64,000 nucleotides of DNA from Cytobacillus pseudoceanisediminis (GCF_023516215.1 NZ_CP097349.1:5050001-5114000); one strand, 5' to 3'. Numbered from the stretch's first letter, positions 50,410 to 61,074 are shown. The notes: generated by a model from the sequence alone, not told the origin. Made by a program: numbers and translations.

Positions 50410-51597
50410 ATGGATAGGAAACATCGGTTTAACTTCGAGACGCAGGTCATCCATGAAGGATACGATGCTGAAAGGTTCAAAGGGAGCCTCGCACCGCCAA
50501 TATTCCAGACGTCAACTTTTACATTTGAGACAGCACAGCAGGGTGAAAAACGTTTTTCCGGTGAAGAAGAAGGGTATATCTATTCCCGTCTGGGCAATCC
50601 AACAGTTAAGATGCTTGAAGAAAGAATGGCCGTACTGGAAAAGGGAGAAGCAGCCCTTGCTTTTGGGTCTGGTATGGCTGCAGTTTCAGCTGTCCTGTTT
50701 GCTTTAACCAAAACAGGTGATCATATTTTATGTTCTCAGGGAGTTTATGGATGTACATTTGGACTCCTGGAGATGATGGAGGAAAAATTTCAAATCAGCC
50801 ATGATTTTTCAGCTATGGAATCAAAGCAGCAGCTGCTTGATGAAATTAAACCGGAGACTGCCTGTATTTATGTTGAAACTCCAATAAATCCAACAATGAA
50901 ATTAGTGGATCTGAGTATGGTTGCAGAAGCAGCGAAAGAGAAAGGAATTCCAGTTGTAGTGGATAATACTTTCTGTTCACCATATTTGCAGAATCCGATC
51001 GAACTGGGCTGTGATATTGTCATTCATAGTGCGACAAAATACATCGGAGGTCATGGTGACGTAGTTGCCGGGCTTGTAATAGGCTCTAAAGAATTTTTGG
51101 ATAAAGTCTCCATGACGACTCAAAAAGACATTGGAGGCATTATTTCACCTTTTGATGCCTGGCTGCTTCTGCGCGGACTGAAAACACTTGCAGTCAGACT
51201 CGACAGGCATTGTGACAATGCGGAACGGCTCGCATCATATTTGCTGGCACATCCAAAAGTAGAAAAAGTTTATTTTCCTGGAGACAGCAATAATGCAGAT
51301 TTTGAAATTGGGCAAAAACAAATGAGGAGGCCCGGCGGGATGATTTCTTTTACTCTAAAGGGGGATAAAGAGACTGCCCAGGAATTTATGAACCGGCTGA
51401 ATCTTATTAAAATTGCCGTGAGCCTTGGTGATGCTGAGACATTAATTCAGCACCCTGCTACTATGACTCATGCAGTGGTTCCAAAGGGATCACGTGAAAA
51501 AATGGGCATTGAAGATACGCTGCTGAGGCTTTCAGTTGGGCTTGAGTCAGTTGAAGATATCAGGGATGATCTGTCCCAGGCACTCGAAGGAGTTTAA
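50410..51597 (+). CDS. megL: Methionine gamma-lyase-type PLP enzyme
   Basis: 395-residue Cys/Met metabolism PLP enzyme. PLP lysine in HSATKYIGGHGDVVAG; YSRLGNPTVKMLEERMAVLE and FGSGMAAVSAVLFAL are family blocks. GVYGCTFGLLEMM carries the cysteine (Cys116 in Pseudomonas MGL) that marks methionine gamma-lyases, which split methionine to methanethiol, ammonia and 2-oxobutyrate. Cystathionine lyase or O-acetylhomoserine sulfhydrylase activity is an alternative. AAGGAGAGG precedes ATG 50410. A consensus cre lies upstream. Followed by a gene for free-Met sulfoxide reductase on the other strand. Confidence 0.82.
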   Translation: MDRKHRFNFETQVIHEGYDAERFKGSLAPPIFQTSTFTFETAQQGEKRFSGEEEGYIYSRLGNPTVKMLEERMAVLEKGEAALAFGSGMAAVSAVLFALTKTGDHILCSQGVYGCTFGLLEMMEEKFQISHDFSAMESKQQLLDEIKPETACIYVETPINPTMKLVDLSMVAEAAKEKGIPVVVDNTFCSPYLQNPIELGCDIVIHSATKYIGGHGDVVAGLVIGSKEFLDKVSMTTQKDIGGIISPFDAWLLLRGLKTLAVRLDRHCDNAERLASYLLAHPKVEKVYFPGDSNNADFEIGQKQMRRPGGMISFTLKGDKETAQEFMNRLNLIKIAVSLGDAETLIQHPATMTHAVVPKGSREKMGIEDTLLRLSVGLESVEDIRDDLSQALEGV

Positions 51598-51601
51598 TAG
51601 T

Positions 51602-51638
51602 AAAAGGAGATGGTCGCAGATACAGTCATCTCCTTTTT
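51602..51638. terminator. Bidirectional terminator between megL and msrC
   Basis: AAAAGGAGATG / CATCTCCTTTTT stem; the apparent msrC frame reads into it because of a frameshift. Confidence 0.83.
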
Positions 51639-51647
51639 GCTATTCCG

Positions 51648-52126
51648 TTAAAGGAATGATACAAGTACTTCCGAGAAATCTTCCAGGAATTTTTGGTCAA
51701 GTTCATCAAACCGGTTTTTTCAGGAGAATCAATATCCAATACACCAAGAAGATTGCCCTCTTTGACAAGCGGAATGACGATTTCAGACTGTGAGGCTGCA
51801 TCACAGGCGATATGTCCAGGAAATTGATGGACATCTTCAACACGGACTGTTTCCATTTGCTTGGCAGCAGTCCCGCAAACACCCTTACCAAGGGGGATTC
51901 TTACACATGCCGGCAGACCTTGAAATGGCCCAAGAACAAGCTCCCCTTCTTCCATCAGGTAAAATCCTACCCAGTTGGTGCGGTCCAGGAATTGATTAAG
52001 AAGTGCTGATGCATTGCTTAGATTGGCAATGCTGTTCGTTTCTCCTTCAAGAAGAGCAGCGAGCTGTTTAATCAATAATTGATAATTTTCTTCACGGGTT
52101 CCCTTGTATGATTCGACACTAAACAT
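51648..52126 (-). CDS. msrC: Free methionine-(R)-sulfoxide reductase, GAF type, YtsP (3' frameshift)
   Basis: GAF-domain enzyme that reduces free Met-R-sulfoxide. It has NWVGFYLMEEGELVLGPFQG, LPACVRIPLGKGVCGTAA with the catalytic and resolving cysteines, and HIACDAASQSEIVIPLVK. The last 25 codons read out of frame into the terminator. Adding one base at the AAA (plus strand) 51708-51710 gives EKTGFDELDQKFLEDFSEVL and a stop at 51648, for 159 residues. The start is ATG 52126 after AAGGTGA. Next to megL, it fits methionine metabolism. Confidence 0.88.
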
Positions 52127-52340
52127 CACAATTCACCTTACTTTCTAAAAGATATATGAATTTCCTGGCAGATGAACAGGAAAATAGATAGACATTGTCG
52201 AGAACTTTAAAAAGGATAAGACGATTTTAGCAAGAATGTTTAATTATCACAACAAATCCGTTTTTGAATAAACCCATAATTTATTATTCGCTCATATGTA
52301 CATGAACAGAGACTTTACAAAAGAAAGCGAGGCGGGAAAG

Positions 52341-52969
52341 ATGAAAAAAATTCAAAAGAGGCAATTGTATCGGCCGCTATATCCTTATTTAATACGAAAG
52401 GTTTCTCCGGGACTTCCATCCGTGATATTGCAGGGAAAGCGCAGACGAATCCAGCGAATATTGCATATTATTTCGATAACAAACACGGGCTGCTTGAATA
52501 TTGCTTTACAGCATTTTTTGAAGGGTATATTGAGGAAATAGAGAAGGGATTTTCAATTCTTGAGCAGGGGGCGGCTCTGAGCCTGAAAAAAATTGCGCAA
52601 AATATCATGGTTTATCAATTTGAGCATAGCCATCTAACAAGATTGATACTCCGGGAAATTTCTATAGATTCCCAAGTGGTAAGGGAAATTATGTCCACTT
52701 ATTTAGCAAAGGAAAAGTTTTATTTTGGCAAGGTGCTGGAAAGGGGAATGAAAACAAAGGAGTTTCGTAACCATTCAGCCAATTATATGATTGTTCAGCT
52801 GAAAGGACTCCTGTCAATGCCATTTTTGAACACACATTATATGGCTGAAGTTCTGCATGTATTTCCTCATGAAAAATATTTCGCAGACAAATACACGAAG
52901 GAGATCTTCAATTGGGTTGATGGAGTCCTGTGCAATCATGCTGGAAAACCTTATGCTGCTGTACTCTAA
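52341..52969 (+). CDS. refZ: TetR-family regulator RefZ (YttP; 5' frameshift)
   Basis: TetR-type DNA-binding protein that in B. subtilis binds sites near oriC and acts on FtsZ to time polar septation in sporulation. ATG 52341 follows GAGGCGGG. The A7 run 52344-52350 needs one more A to read MKKNSKEAIVSAAISLFNTK, GFSGTSIRDIAGKAQTNPAN and IAYYFDNKHGLLEYCFTAFF, a classic TetR helix-turn-helix. The rest (ISIDSQVVREIMSTYLAKEK) is the ligand-type domain. Repaired length 209. Convergent with hisJ, six bases apart. Confidence 0.88.
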
Positions 52970-52975
52970 AAGCAT

Positions 52976-53769
52976 TTAAAGGTGTTTCATTCTATCAAGG
53001 CCCTGACCCATTTCCTTTGCCTGATGAGAATCGGACCCATAAACCAGTGAAATGCCTTTTTGGGCCGCTGCTTCTGCAGCCCAATCGGGAGGATAGGACT
53101 CCTTGCATAACGGCTTGGCGAAACCGGCTCCGTTATAGTCGAGTTCATAGCCTTTATTTTGCACCTCATCAAGTATTTGGTTTATTTCCTCTCTAAATTC
53201 CCGATCAGCGGGATATTTTTTTGGAATTTTTTCACCAGGGTGATATGCCCAATCCTTCCAGGTTTAAACGGCCCTAAATCTGCTTTTATAGATAAAAGCA
53301 GGGTGCGGAAATAATTCAAATAAACTGCTTCAATAGAACCGTATTCTTTGATCATCTTTGCAAAAACATCGGGACTGTAGTCCAGGCATTCGTAGCGGCT
53401 TCCATGCTTTAGAAAGTGTACAGATAAAATGGAGTCATCTATATATCTCCCGTTCATATCAAGAAATTTGCGGATCTCCTGTTCAAAGCCTTCAATATAA
53501 TCCACTTCAAGCCCCGCATTAATCCTGATTTTTCCTTGATAGGCAGCTTTCACCCTTGATATATCAGTGAAGTATTTCTCAAGATGCTCCTTGCGCATCG
53601 CACTGTCGCGAGCAGGTGCGGGATCCTCAAAGCCCTCAGGGAGCGGAGCATGTTCAGTAAATGAAATTTCTTTAAAACCCAGATTTATTGCTTTTTCAAC
53701 ATAATCTTCAAATGCGTCCTTTGTCCCGTGCGGACAATAGGGAGTGTGGATGTGTCCGTCTTTTAGCAT
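52976..53769 (-). CDS. hisJ: Histidinol-phosphatase HisJ, PHP family (one frameshift)
   Basis: PHP-domain phosphatase for the histidine pathway (histidinol phosphate to histidinol). Motif I is [25 protein letters not shown] and [14 protein letters not shown] supply further metal ligands; [12 protein letters not shown] and [13 protein letters not shown] complete the site. The frame breaks in the T7 run (plus strand) 53216-53222; one more base gives [20 protein letters not shown] and 264 residues. AAAGGAAG precedes the ATG. Corresponds to B. subtilis ytvP (hisK/hisJ), away from the main his operon. Confidence 0.9.
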
Positions 53770-53869
53770 ATGGAGAACTTCCTTTCTGCATAGGTTTTTC
53801 GCAGTCTAACGGGCAGAAAAGCTCCCTCTTTAAGAGCCTAGGTATTTTAGAAGGAATAGAGAGAGTCAA

Positions 53870-54119
53870 ACTGCCCGTAAAGGCCCGAAAGAAGAACAAA
53901 GCCTAAGAAAACCGCGTCCTACCAGAAGCTTCCGCTTTCGGTCGTGCGATCTATCGCTGCCGTAGCCTTCCTTGTCCTGTGGCAACGTCTTTGTGGCCCG
54001 CTTCCTCCCAAAAGCTGTCGCATTTGGTCGTGCGATGCTCATGCTGACGAAGCCTTCCTTGTCCTGTGGGCCTCAACTAAAAAACAGTGGGCAAGAAACC
54101 CCGCTGTTTGAAGTTTCAC
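53870..54119. repeat. Modular dispersed repeat, copy F (inverted, with internal duplication)
   Basis: Matches copy H nearly throughout: ACTGCCCGTAAAGGCCCG at one end, GAAGTTTCAC at the other. A unit of about 60 bp (AAGCT..CGC..T..GGTCGTGCGAT ... GCCTTCCTTGTCCTGTGG) occurs twice, around 53930-53988 and 54015-54070, but once in H. The end hairpin AAACAGTGGG / CCCGCTGTTT varies compensatorily between F and H. Confidence 0.75.
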
Positions 54120-54459
54120 TTTAAAAATACAGTACTCAAGTCACTTTTTAACTTATCTCTTAAATAAAGAAGGAAATCTTTTATAAAAAGCGAATTGTTT
54201 GTATTTGAACAGTTCATATAGTTCAATAAAAAATACGGATGTTCCAGTTATTTTCCGAAAATAGCAATTTAGACAAGATATAAAAGAAGAAATTCATAAA
54301 AATATGAAATAAATAGTCAAAAAATGTCGTTTACATGGTATCATAAAAGCATTGAAAATAACATGTGAAAATGAAGAAACGCCTGCGGGCATTTGTTATT
54401 TCTTAAATAAAAACTTTACATATACATATTGGCTCGGGAACAGAACAGGGGGCTTTAAA
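54120..54459. other. AT-rich region upstream of ezrA
   Basis: 340 bases without a convincing gene. A TTTACA near 54331 could be part of the ezrA promoter, but no clear -10 was assigned. An in-frame extension of ezrA to 54352 is rejected because a GGGGG site precedes ATG 54460. Confidence 0.4.
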
Positions 54460-56146
54460 ATGGAATACATAATTGGAGTTATAGTCATTCTTTTATGCCT
54501 ATATCTCACGGGTTATTTTTTAAAGAAAAAACATTATAAGGAAATTGACAGGCTGGAAACATGGAAGATGGACATAACGGATCGCCCAGTTCTAGATGAG
54601 ATGTCAAGAGTGAAAAAGCTTAATATGACGGGCCAGACAGAAGAATTATTTGAGCGATGGAGAAATGAATGGGATGAAATCGTAACTTCACAGCTTCCTG
54701 ATGTGGAGGAATTGTTATTTGATGCTGAAGAGAGCATCGATAAATACCGCTTTAAGAATTCCCAGGAAGTTCAGCAGAGAATAGAGAAGAGATTAACTGA
54801 GATTGAAGAAAGCATAAAAAATCTGCTGAGTGAATTGAATGAGCTGGTAGGCAGTGAAGAAAAAATAGAGCGGAAATTGAAGAACTGAAAGAAATGTATC
54901 GCCAATGCAAAAAGTCTCTGCTTGCGCATCGCCATACATTCGGTAAATCAGAAAAAATTCTTGAAGAACAGCTGGATGAAGCATTGGCCAAATTTGAAGA
55001 ATTCGATGAGAAAACCGAGAAGGGCAATTACCTTGAAGCTCGTGAAACCCTTCTAGTGATCAAAGCGCTGCTTGAGGATTCTCAGGCTAAAATGGAAGCT
55101 ATTCCAAACCTGATGGTTGAGTGTCAATCCAAGATCCCTTCCCAGCTGGAAGAGTTAAGGGAAGGGTACAAGGAAATGCTGGATCAGGGGTATCTGCTTG
55201 ATCACCTTCAACTAGATAAAGAAATTGAGAGGCTTGAAGAACAAGTAACAGGATATGCCGGCTCCATTGATCAGGCGCAAATCGAGGAAGTTCAAAAAGG
55301 GGTCGAAGAGATTAAAGATAATATTGAACTTCTGTATGATCTGCTCGAAAAGGAAGTACATGCCAGACATTACTTAAGCCAGCAGGATGATGCAACAAGA
55401 AACATGCTTTATAATAATAAAGATATGAATAATCAGCTTAAGACAGAGATAACGGCTATCCGTCATAGCTATCATGTTCCAGATAAGGATCTGGAAATTC
55501 AAATCCACCTGGAGAAAAAATAACTCAGCTCTTCAAAAAATTCGAAGTGCTGGAGCATAAGATTAATAACGGGAGTACTCCCCATACTGTCTTGAGAGAA
55601 GAACTTGCTGAAATCAAGGAACACATTGAGGAAATTTCAGATGAGCAGACAGCCTTTGCGGAAATGCTCCAGGCCTTAAGAAAAGACGAGATGTCTGCCA
55701 GGGAAAAAGTCAAAGAGTTAAGCAAGAAAGTGGCAGAAACGATAAGGCTTATCTCCAAAAACAATGTGCCCGGTGTTTCCCAGGAATATAAATATTTGAT
55801 CCAGGATGCGAAAGAAAGCATAGATAATGTGCTGGCTAAACTCGATGAGAAACCATTGAATATTCCTGCGGTTCAGCAATATCTTGAAGTTGCTGTGCTT
55901 ACTGTTGATAAGGCTGCTGATTCAGTGGGTGATATGATTGAGACGATTCTTTTAGCAGAGAAAGTCATTCAATATGGAAATCGGTACAGAAGCAGATATC
56001 CATCTATTGATAAAGGGTTAAAGGAAGCAGAAGCTTCATTCAGAAGCTATGAATATAAAACAGCACTGGAGCAGGCTGCAGCTTCGATCGAAGAGGTCGA
56101 GCCGGGTGCGATCAAGAGAATAGAAGAAATAATAACTGAGCACTAA
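54460..56146 (+). CDS. ezrA: Septation ring formation regulator EzrA (two frameshifts)
   Basis: Membrane-anchored negative regulator of FtsZ ring formation. An N-terminal helix (EYIIGVIVILLCLYLTGYFL) is followed by about 530 residues of spectrin-like coiled coil (LERLEEQVT-type heptads). The frame breaks at A6 runs 54860-54865 and 55515-55520. One extra A in each gives GSEEKNRAEIEELKEMYRQC and LEKKITQLFKKFEVLEHK, and a 562-residue protein, the normal EzrA size. Start ATG 54460 follows GGGGGC. Terminator follows. Lies between hisJ and braB/iscS as in B. subtilis. Confidence 0.93.
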
Positions 56147-56177
56147 AAAACCAGATCCGATTGGATCTGGTTTTTTG
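56145..56177 (+). terminator. Terminator after ezrA
   Basis: AAAAAACCAGATCC / GGATCTGGTTTTTT stem; also symmetrical for the minus strand. Confidence 0.87.
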
Positions 56178-56240
56178 TTGTCTGGTAATTTATAAAATAT
56201 ATCGTTGTAAATAACTTTAATGAAAAATTATCTGCATTTA

Positions 56241-56467
56241 GCTCCAGCGCCTAGCTCCCGGGTCATAAGCCAAATCACTCCAGAAATGAGGACAAGGAAC
56301 CGCTTCGTCAGCGATACATCGCCCGGCCAAAGCGAGCTTTAGGAGGTTTCCTGTGTGATTCGGTCTTATGCCTGCGGGACTTGCACAGGATAAGCCGGCT
56401 TTAACGTTCGCCACCGGACGTGGCGGTTTTTAGTTGAAGTTCATCCATCAAGGCGCTTCCGCCTTTG
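56241..56467. repeat. Modular dispersed repeat, copy G
   Basis: GCTCCAGCGCCTAGCTCCCG at the left, CATAAG (56274-56279) pairing with CTTATG (56365-56370), then GCCACCGGACGTGGCGG and AAGGCGCTTCCGCC at the right, ending at the braB stop. The same layout as copies A and B with a different central hairpin. Confidence 0.75.
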
Positions 56468-56471
56468 GTCT

Positions 56472-57815
56472 TTAGTCATTTACTGCAATTGGCTTTTTAG
56501 CTTCTCCGAAAGCCATTGCCAGGAAGTAACCTATAACAGCTCCTGCAATGGCAGGTACAATCCAGCCGATTCCCTCAGCAAAGAATGGCAGGAATTGCAA
56601 TGAGTCTGTGATGACGGATACATCCATTCCAGCAGTTTTTAACCCATCCACAATGCTAATTAAGCCTGTGGGAATTAAAGCCCCTATATATACCGCCGAG
56701 TATCCATTAAACGCATTGTGCATAAAAGAAAGCAGAATCAGCACGATGGCCAGAGGATAAATTATGATTAAGATTGGCAATGAAAGTTGAATCAGCTGAG
56801 TTAAACCAATGTTTGCAACCACCATGCTGAACAGCGAAAGAATGATGACAATGGTTTTATAAGGTACTTTTGGGAGCAGTTTATGAAAGTACTGCGCACA
56901 AGCGGAAACGAGTCCGACAGACGTTGTAAGGCATGCTACCGTAATGGCCAGCCCAAGGATCAATGCTCCAGCAGGTCCAAATAGGTACTGAGAAGCAGAG
57001 GATAGGATAGCGCCGCCATTATCAAGTTGACCTATAGCTTCCATACTTGATGCCCCAATATACGCAAGGGACAAGTATACTGCCGCAAGACCAGCAGCTG
57101 CTATAAGTCCGGCTGTAATGCATATTTTCATAAGTGAATGTTTATTTGTCACACCCATGCCCTGTATTGAACCAATAACAATAATACCGAATACCAAAGC
57201 TGCAATTGTATCCATAGTCAGGTAGCCTTCAATGAAGCCTTTAAAGAACGGCCCCTCTGCATATGCTCCCATTGGCGCTTTTAATTCGCCCATTGGAGTA
57301 ATGATGCTTTTAATAACCAGAACAGCAAGGATTATGAGGAGTGCAGGCGTGAAAATATTCCCGATTCTATCCACTAACTTCGATGGATTCAAAGAAAGCC
57401 ATGCTGTTATGCAAAAGAAGACAATGGTATAAGCCAGTAAAGAGTAAGTGCTATTGGAAGCGGTTTCAGACAAGGACGGAGTAACTCCTATTTCATAAGC
57501 AACGGTTCCGGTACGCGGAATTCCGAAAAATGGTCCTATGGCTAAGTACATAATAATCGTGAAAATAATTCCATATAAAGGGTGTACCCGGCTCGCAATC
57601 GTTTGTAAATCGCCATTTTTGGCAATGGCAATAATGCCTAATAGCGGCAATCCGACCCCTGTTATTAAAAAACCGATAATAGCAGTCCATACATTCGTGC
57701 CGGCAGATTGTCCCAGGAATGGAGGGAAAATCATATTCCCTGCCCCAAAGAATAGAGCAAATAACATGAGTCCGACGGCGAGAATTTGTTTTGGTGCCAA
57801 TGTTTTATTCTCCAT
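56472..57815 (-). CDS. braB: Branched-chain amino acid:Na+ symporter BraB (LIVCS family)
   Basis: 447 residues with about twelve membrane helices. LIVCS family markers: ALFFGAGNMIFPPFLGQSAG near the N-terminus, FGIPRTGTVAYEIGV, and AYIGASSMEAIGQLDNGGAI. It imports Leu, Ile and Val with sodium. AGGAGG precedes the ATG. Between ezrA and iscS, the place of braB in B. subtilis. Repeat copy G abuts the stop; no clear terminator other than the repeat. Confidence 0.92.
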   Translation of the reverse strand: MENKTLAPKQILAVGLMLFALFFGAGNMIFPPFLGQSAGTNVWTAIIGFLITGVGLPLLGIIAIAKNGDLQTIASRVHPLYGIIFTIIMYLAIGPFFGIPRTGTVAYEIGVTPSLSETASNSTYSLLAYTIVFFCITAWLSLNPSKLVDRIGNIFTPALLIILAVLVIKSIITPMGELKAPMGAYAEGPFFKGFIEGYLTMDTIAALVFGIIVIGSIQGMGVTNKHSLMKICITAGLIAAAGLAAVYLSLAYIGASSMEAIGQLDNGGAILSSASQYLFGPAGALILGLAITVACLTTSVGLVSACAQYFHKLLPKVPYKTIVIILSLFSMVVANIGLTQLIQLSLPILIIIYPLAIVLILLSFMHNAFNGYSAVYIGALIPTGLISIVDGLKTAGMDVSVITDSLQFLPFFAEGIGWIVPAIAGAVIGYFLAMAFGEAKKPIAVND

Positions 57816-58148
57816 ATATATCCTCCTGAAAATGGTTCCATATCTTAATGTTTAGAACATTTTCATATTAGCACAGGTGCTAAAAAAAATGTCGAAAAAA
57901 TACGAAGTCTTAATATTAAGTATTTTATGATAATAAACTGGAGCTGTCCTTTACCCACAGTGCAATATTATCAGCTTTCCACGGGGGCAGCAATTCATTC
58001 ATTTGGTTAAACTGCACAAACTTGAATAACTTAATAGTAAAGAAATGAATATTTAAAAACAAAAGCTTTAATTACATTTCCAATCTTACGTGGTTATGAT
58101 ATGATTTACAGTTGGCTAAAGGGTTTTCGGAACGGAAAGGAGAAGTCC
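57816..58148. other. Divergent region between braB and iscS
   Basis: 333 bases, AT-rich. TTACAT near 58071 and TATGAT near 58096 could drive iscS. B. subtilis braB is a CodY target, but I found no good CodY box here. Confidence 0.4.
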
Positions 58149-59293
58149 GTGATTTATTTTGATAACAGTGCAACGACAAAACCATATAAAGAAGTGCTTG
58201 AATCTTTTATAAAGGTTTCTTCAGAATACTTTGGGAATCCCTCTTCCCTGCATGAATTCGGCGGAAAAGCAGAGAGACTGCTGATGCAGGCACGTGAGCA
58301 AATTGCTCATCTGCTGAATGTTAAGCATAATGAGGTGTATTTTACATCCGGAGGGACAGAGAGCAATAATCTTGCAATAAAAGGAACGGCTCTAATGCAT
58401 AGGAAAAGAGGCCGCCATATTATCACAACTGGATTGGAACATGCTTCAGTGAAGGAAGCGATGGATCAGCTGAAGGAATTGGGCTTCAGCATCTCCATCA
58501 TTGCACCGGATAAAAACGGTATTGTCCATGCTGAAGACATTGAAAAGGAAATTACACCGGAAACTATTTTAGTCTCTGTCATGCATGTAAACAATGAAAT
58601 TGGTTCCATTCAGCCAATAAAGAAAATTGGAGAGATGCTGAAGAAGCATTCGCGAGTGTTATTTCATGTAGATAATGTCCAGGGAATCGGCAAGGTTCCT
58701 CTTGATCTTTATCAAGCAAGTGTGGATCTGTGTACGATTTCGGCTCATAAATTCCATGGTTTGAAAGGGAATGGGGTTTTGTTCATTCGTGATGGTCTTC
58801 GTCTTTCACCGTTATTATCCGGGGGCAATCAGGAATGGAAAATGAGAAGCGGCACAGAAAATGTAGCTGGCATTGTAGCAATGGCAAAGGCACTAAGGCT
58901 GACAATAAATAATATGGAAAGGCGTTTAAGCCAGATTATATCTATTAAAAGGTATATTTTTGAAGAAATGAATAAAATCGGGGGTATTACTGTCCATACC
59001 CCCGAAAAAACTCTGCTCCTCATATTGTGAATTTTTCCATAGAAGGATTCAAAGCAGAGGTGTTTGTCCATGCTTTAGGAGAGCGCGGGATATATATATC
59101 AACTACAAGTGCCTGCTCTTCAAAGAAAGCTGCTGCCAGCAGCACCTTGATGGCTATGGGAATTCCTGAAAAAAATGCGAAAAGTGCAGTCAGGATCAGC
59201 TTATCTTATGATAGTACAATGGAAGAGGCAGAGGTTTTTGTTGAGACAGTAAAAGAGACCGTTATAAGGCTAAGAGAGGTTATGAAATCATGA
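58149..59293 (+). CDS. iscS: Cysteine desulfurase IscS/NifS type (NifZ; one frameshift)
   Basis: PLP enzyme that takes sulfur from cysteine, here for ThiI. Start GTG 58149 (MIYFDNSATTKPYKEVLE) after AAAGGAGAA. PLP lysine in CTISAHKFHGLKGNG; sulfur-carrying cysteine in STTSACSSKKAAASS. Further blocks: YFTSGGTESNNLAIKGTA and TTGLEHASVKEAM. The frame breaks in the A6 run 59005-59010; one extra A gives TPEKNSAPHIVNFSIEGF and 381 residues. The stop overlaps the thiI start (ATGA). In B. subtilis this is NifZ, dedicated to 4-thiouridine. Confidence 0.93.
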
Positions 59294-60498
59294 TAAATTA
59301 TGATCGTATACTTATACGATATGGAGAAATCTCCACAAAAGGCAGAAACCGGAATAAGTTCGTGGATAAATTAAGAAAAAGCATATTCGATGTGCTCAAT
59401 GAATTTCCCGGGATCAAGATAGAATCTACAAGAGACCGAATGTACGTTGTTTTGAATGGGGCAGATGGCAGAGAGGTTTCTGATCGACTTAGGGGCATCT
59501 TTGGCATTCAGTCTTTCAGTCCTGCTGTTAAAACCTCTAAAGATATCGAAGAAATGAAGGCAGCAGCATTGGCGTTATTTTTAAAACATTTTGAAGAAGG
59601 AAAGACTTTCAAAATTACGGCTAAGAGAGCGGATAAAAGCTTCCCTTTAAATACGGATGAACTGAATCATGAATTTGGCGGACACCTCCTGCAGAATGTG
59701 GCGGGTCTAAAAGTGAACGTAAAAAAACCGGATATAAATCTGCAAATTGAGGTTCGCGAAGAAGCGGCTTATTTATCATGCGAAACCATTCAGGGGGCTG
59801 GCGGACTTCCTGCAGGTTCCAGCGGAAAGGCCATGCTTATGCTCTCTGGAGGAATTGACAGTCCGGTAGCAGGTTATTTGTCCATGAAGAGAGGATTGGA
59901 AATTGAAGCTGTCCATTTTCACAGCCCGCCCTTCACGAGTGAGCGTGCAAAGCAAAAAGTAATTGATTTAACTGAAAAACTTGCTAATATTGCTGGAACC
60001 GTTGTACTCCATATAATCCCATTTACAGAGATTCAGCAGCTGATCCATCAGCAGGTTCCATCGAATTATACGATGACGGCTACAAGGCGATTGATGCTCC
60101 GGATCACTGATGAAATCCGCAATAAAAATGATGGTCTAGCCATCATCACTGGGGAAAGCCTTGGACAGGTAGCCAGCCAGACTCTCGAGAGCATGTTTGC
60201 CATTAATGATGTGACAACAACACCTATCCTTCGGCCTCTTATCACAATGGATAAATCAGAAATCATCGAGATTGCCCAAAGCATTGATACCCACGATATA
60301 TCCATCAGGCCATTTGAAGATTGCTGTACCGTTTTTGTCCCATCATCACCAAAAACAAAACCAAAACGCGACAAAGTCCGCCGCTTCGAAAGCTTTGTTG
60401 ACTTCGAACCGCTCATCGCAAAAGCAGTTGAGGATACCGAAAAGATGGTTATTAAGCCTCAATCGCGTAATGCAGAGTCTTTTGGGGAGTTATTTTAA
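59290..60498 (+). CDS. thiI: tRNA 4-thiouridine synthase ThiI
   Basis: 402-residue enzyme that adenylates U8 of tRNA and inserts sulfur from the neighbouring desulfurase. An N-terminal ferredoxin-like/THUMP region (TSKDIEEMKAAALALFLKHF) is followed by the PP-loop LMLSGGIDSPVAGYLSMKR and GESLGQVASQTLESM. No C-terminal rhodanese domain, as in Bacillus ThiI. Translationally coupled to iscS by a 4-base overlap. Complete. Confidence 0.95.
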   Translation: MINYDRILIRYGEISTKGRNRNKFVDKLRKSIFDVLNEFPGIKIESTRDRMYVVLNGADGREVSDRLRGIFGIQSFSPAVKTSKDIEEMKAAALALFLKHFEEGKTFKITAKRADKSFPLNTDELNHEFGGHLLQNVAGLKVNVKKPDINLQIEVREEAAYLSCETIQGAGGLPAGSSGKAMLMLSGGIDSPVAGYLSMKRGLEIEAVHFHSPPFTSERAKQKVIDLTEKLANIAGTVVLHIIPFTEIQQLIHQQVPSNYTMTATRRLMLRITDEIRNKNDGLAIITGESLGQVASQTLESMFAINDVTTTPILRPLITMDKSEIIEIAQSIDTHDISIRPFEDCCTVFVPSSPKTKPKRDKVRRFESFVDFEPLIAKAVEDTEKMVIKPQSRNAESFGELF

Positions 60499-60538
60499 TC
60501 TAAATTCAGGTTAATTGTTAAATACAAGTTTTATTTCG

Positions 60539-60690
60539 CTGAGTTGATTGTAGCGGAGGGGCTTGCTCCTCGAAAAATGCTGACGCATTTTCTTCGTACG
60601 GTGTTCATTCGGGTAAGTGAATTCAAATGTCCTGCGGTAGGCTCCCGTACCTCCCCGCTGAAAGCAAGTGACCCGTGCTGAAATCAACGC
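60539..60690. repeat. Dispersed intergenic repeat, GTTGAT...AATCAAC family, copy 2
   Basis: GCTGAGTTGATTGTAGCGGA at the left and GCTGAAATCAACGC at the right match the ends of copy 1 (7261-7393). The centre differs and contains a GAAAAATGC / GCATTTTC hairpin. Confidence 0.65.
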
Positions 60691-60765
60691 AATTCATCTA
60701 TATGCCAAAACAGTAAATGTTAAATTTAACTTCGAAAAATAATACAACAATTACCAATTAATTAG

Positions 60766-60796
60766 TGTATATGGCCATGTGATTCTACACATTCTA
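60766..60796 (+). promoter_or_regulatory. Sigma-G-type promoter of sspA
   Basis: TGTATA (60766-60771) and CATTCTA (60790-60796) with an 18-base spacer; each differs by one base from the sigma-G consensus TGAATA / CATACTA. Fits forespore expression of a small acid-soluble protein. Confidence 0.65.
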
Positions 60797-60820
60797 TACT
60801 CACAAGGAGGTGAAAATCAC

Positions 60821-61024
60821 ATGGCAAACAACAACAACTCAAACCAACTTCTAGTTCCTGGAGTACAACAAGCTCTTGACCAAATGAAGTACGAAATCGC
60901 TACTGAATTCGGTGTAAACCTTGGTGCTGAAACTACTTCTCGCGCTAACGGTTCTGTAGGTGGAGAAATCACTAAGCGTTTAGTTCAAATGGCTGAACAG
61001 CAATTAGGCGGTTTCCAAAGATAA
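60821..61024 (+). CDS. sspA: Alpha/beta-type small acid-soluble spore protein
   Basis: 67 residues starting [20 protein letters not shown] with the SASP signature: [20 protein letters not shown] (GPR protease site) and [20 protein letters not shown]. It coats spore DNA and protects it from UV and chemicals. AAGGAGGTG lies eight bases before ATG 60821, which is preferred over the longer frame at 60779. Codon use (GCT, GTA, CAA) is that of a highly expressed gene. Terminator follows. Confidence 0.96.
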   Translation: MANNNNSNQLLVPGVQQALDQMKYEIATEFGVNLGAETTSRANGSVGGEITKRLVQMAEQQLGGFQR

Positions 61025-61041
61025 TTAAATAATATGGCTAC

Positions 61042-61074
61042 AAGGAGCAGGAATTATTCCTGCTCCTTATTTTT
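61042..61074 (+). terminator. Terminator after sspA
   Basis: AAGGAGCAGGAA / TTCCTGCTCCTT stem with TATTTTT tail. Confidence 0.88.

Noticed and set aside
53688..53906. 72-residue plus-strand frame at the hisJ start
   Set aside because: Antisense to the PHP motif of hisJ and running into intergenic repeat sequence; no start signal.
57816..57860. CodY box upstream of braB
   Set aside because: The best match to AATTTTCWGAAAATT overlaps the ribosome site and has several mismatches.
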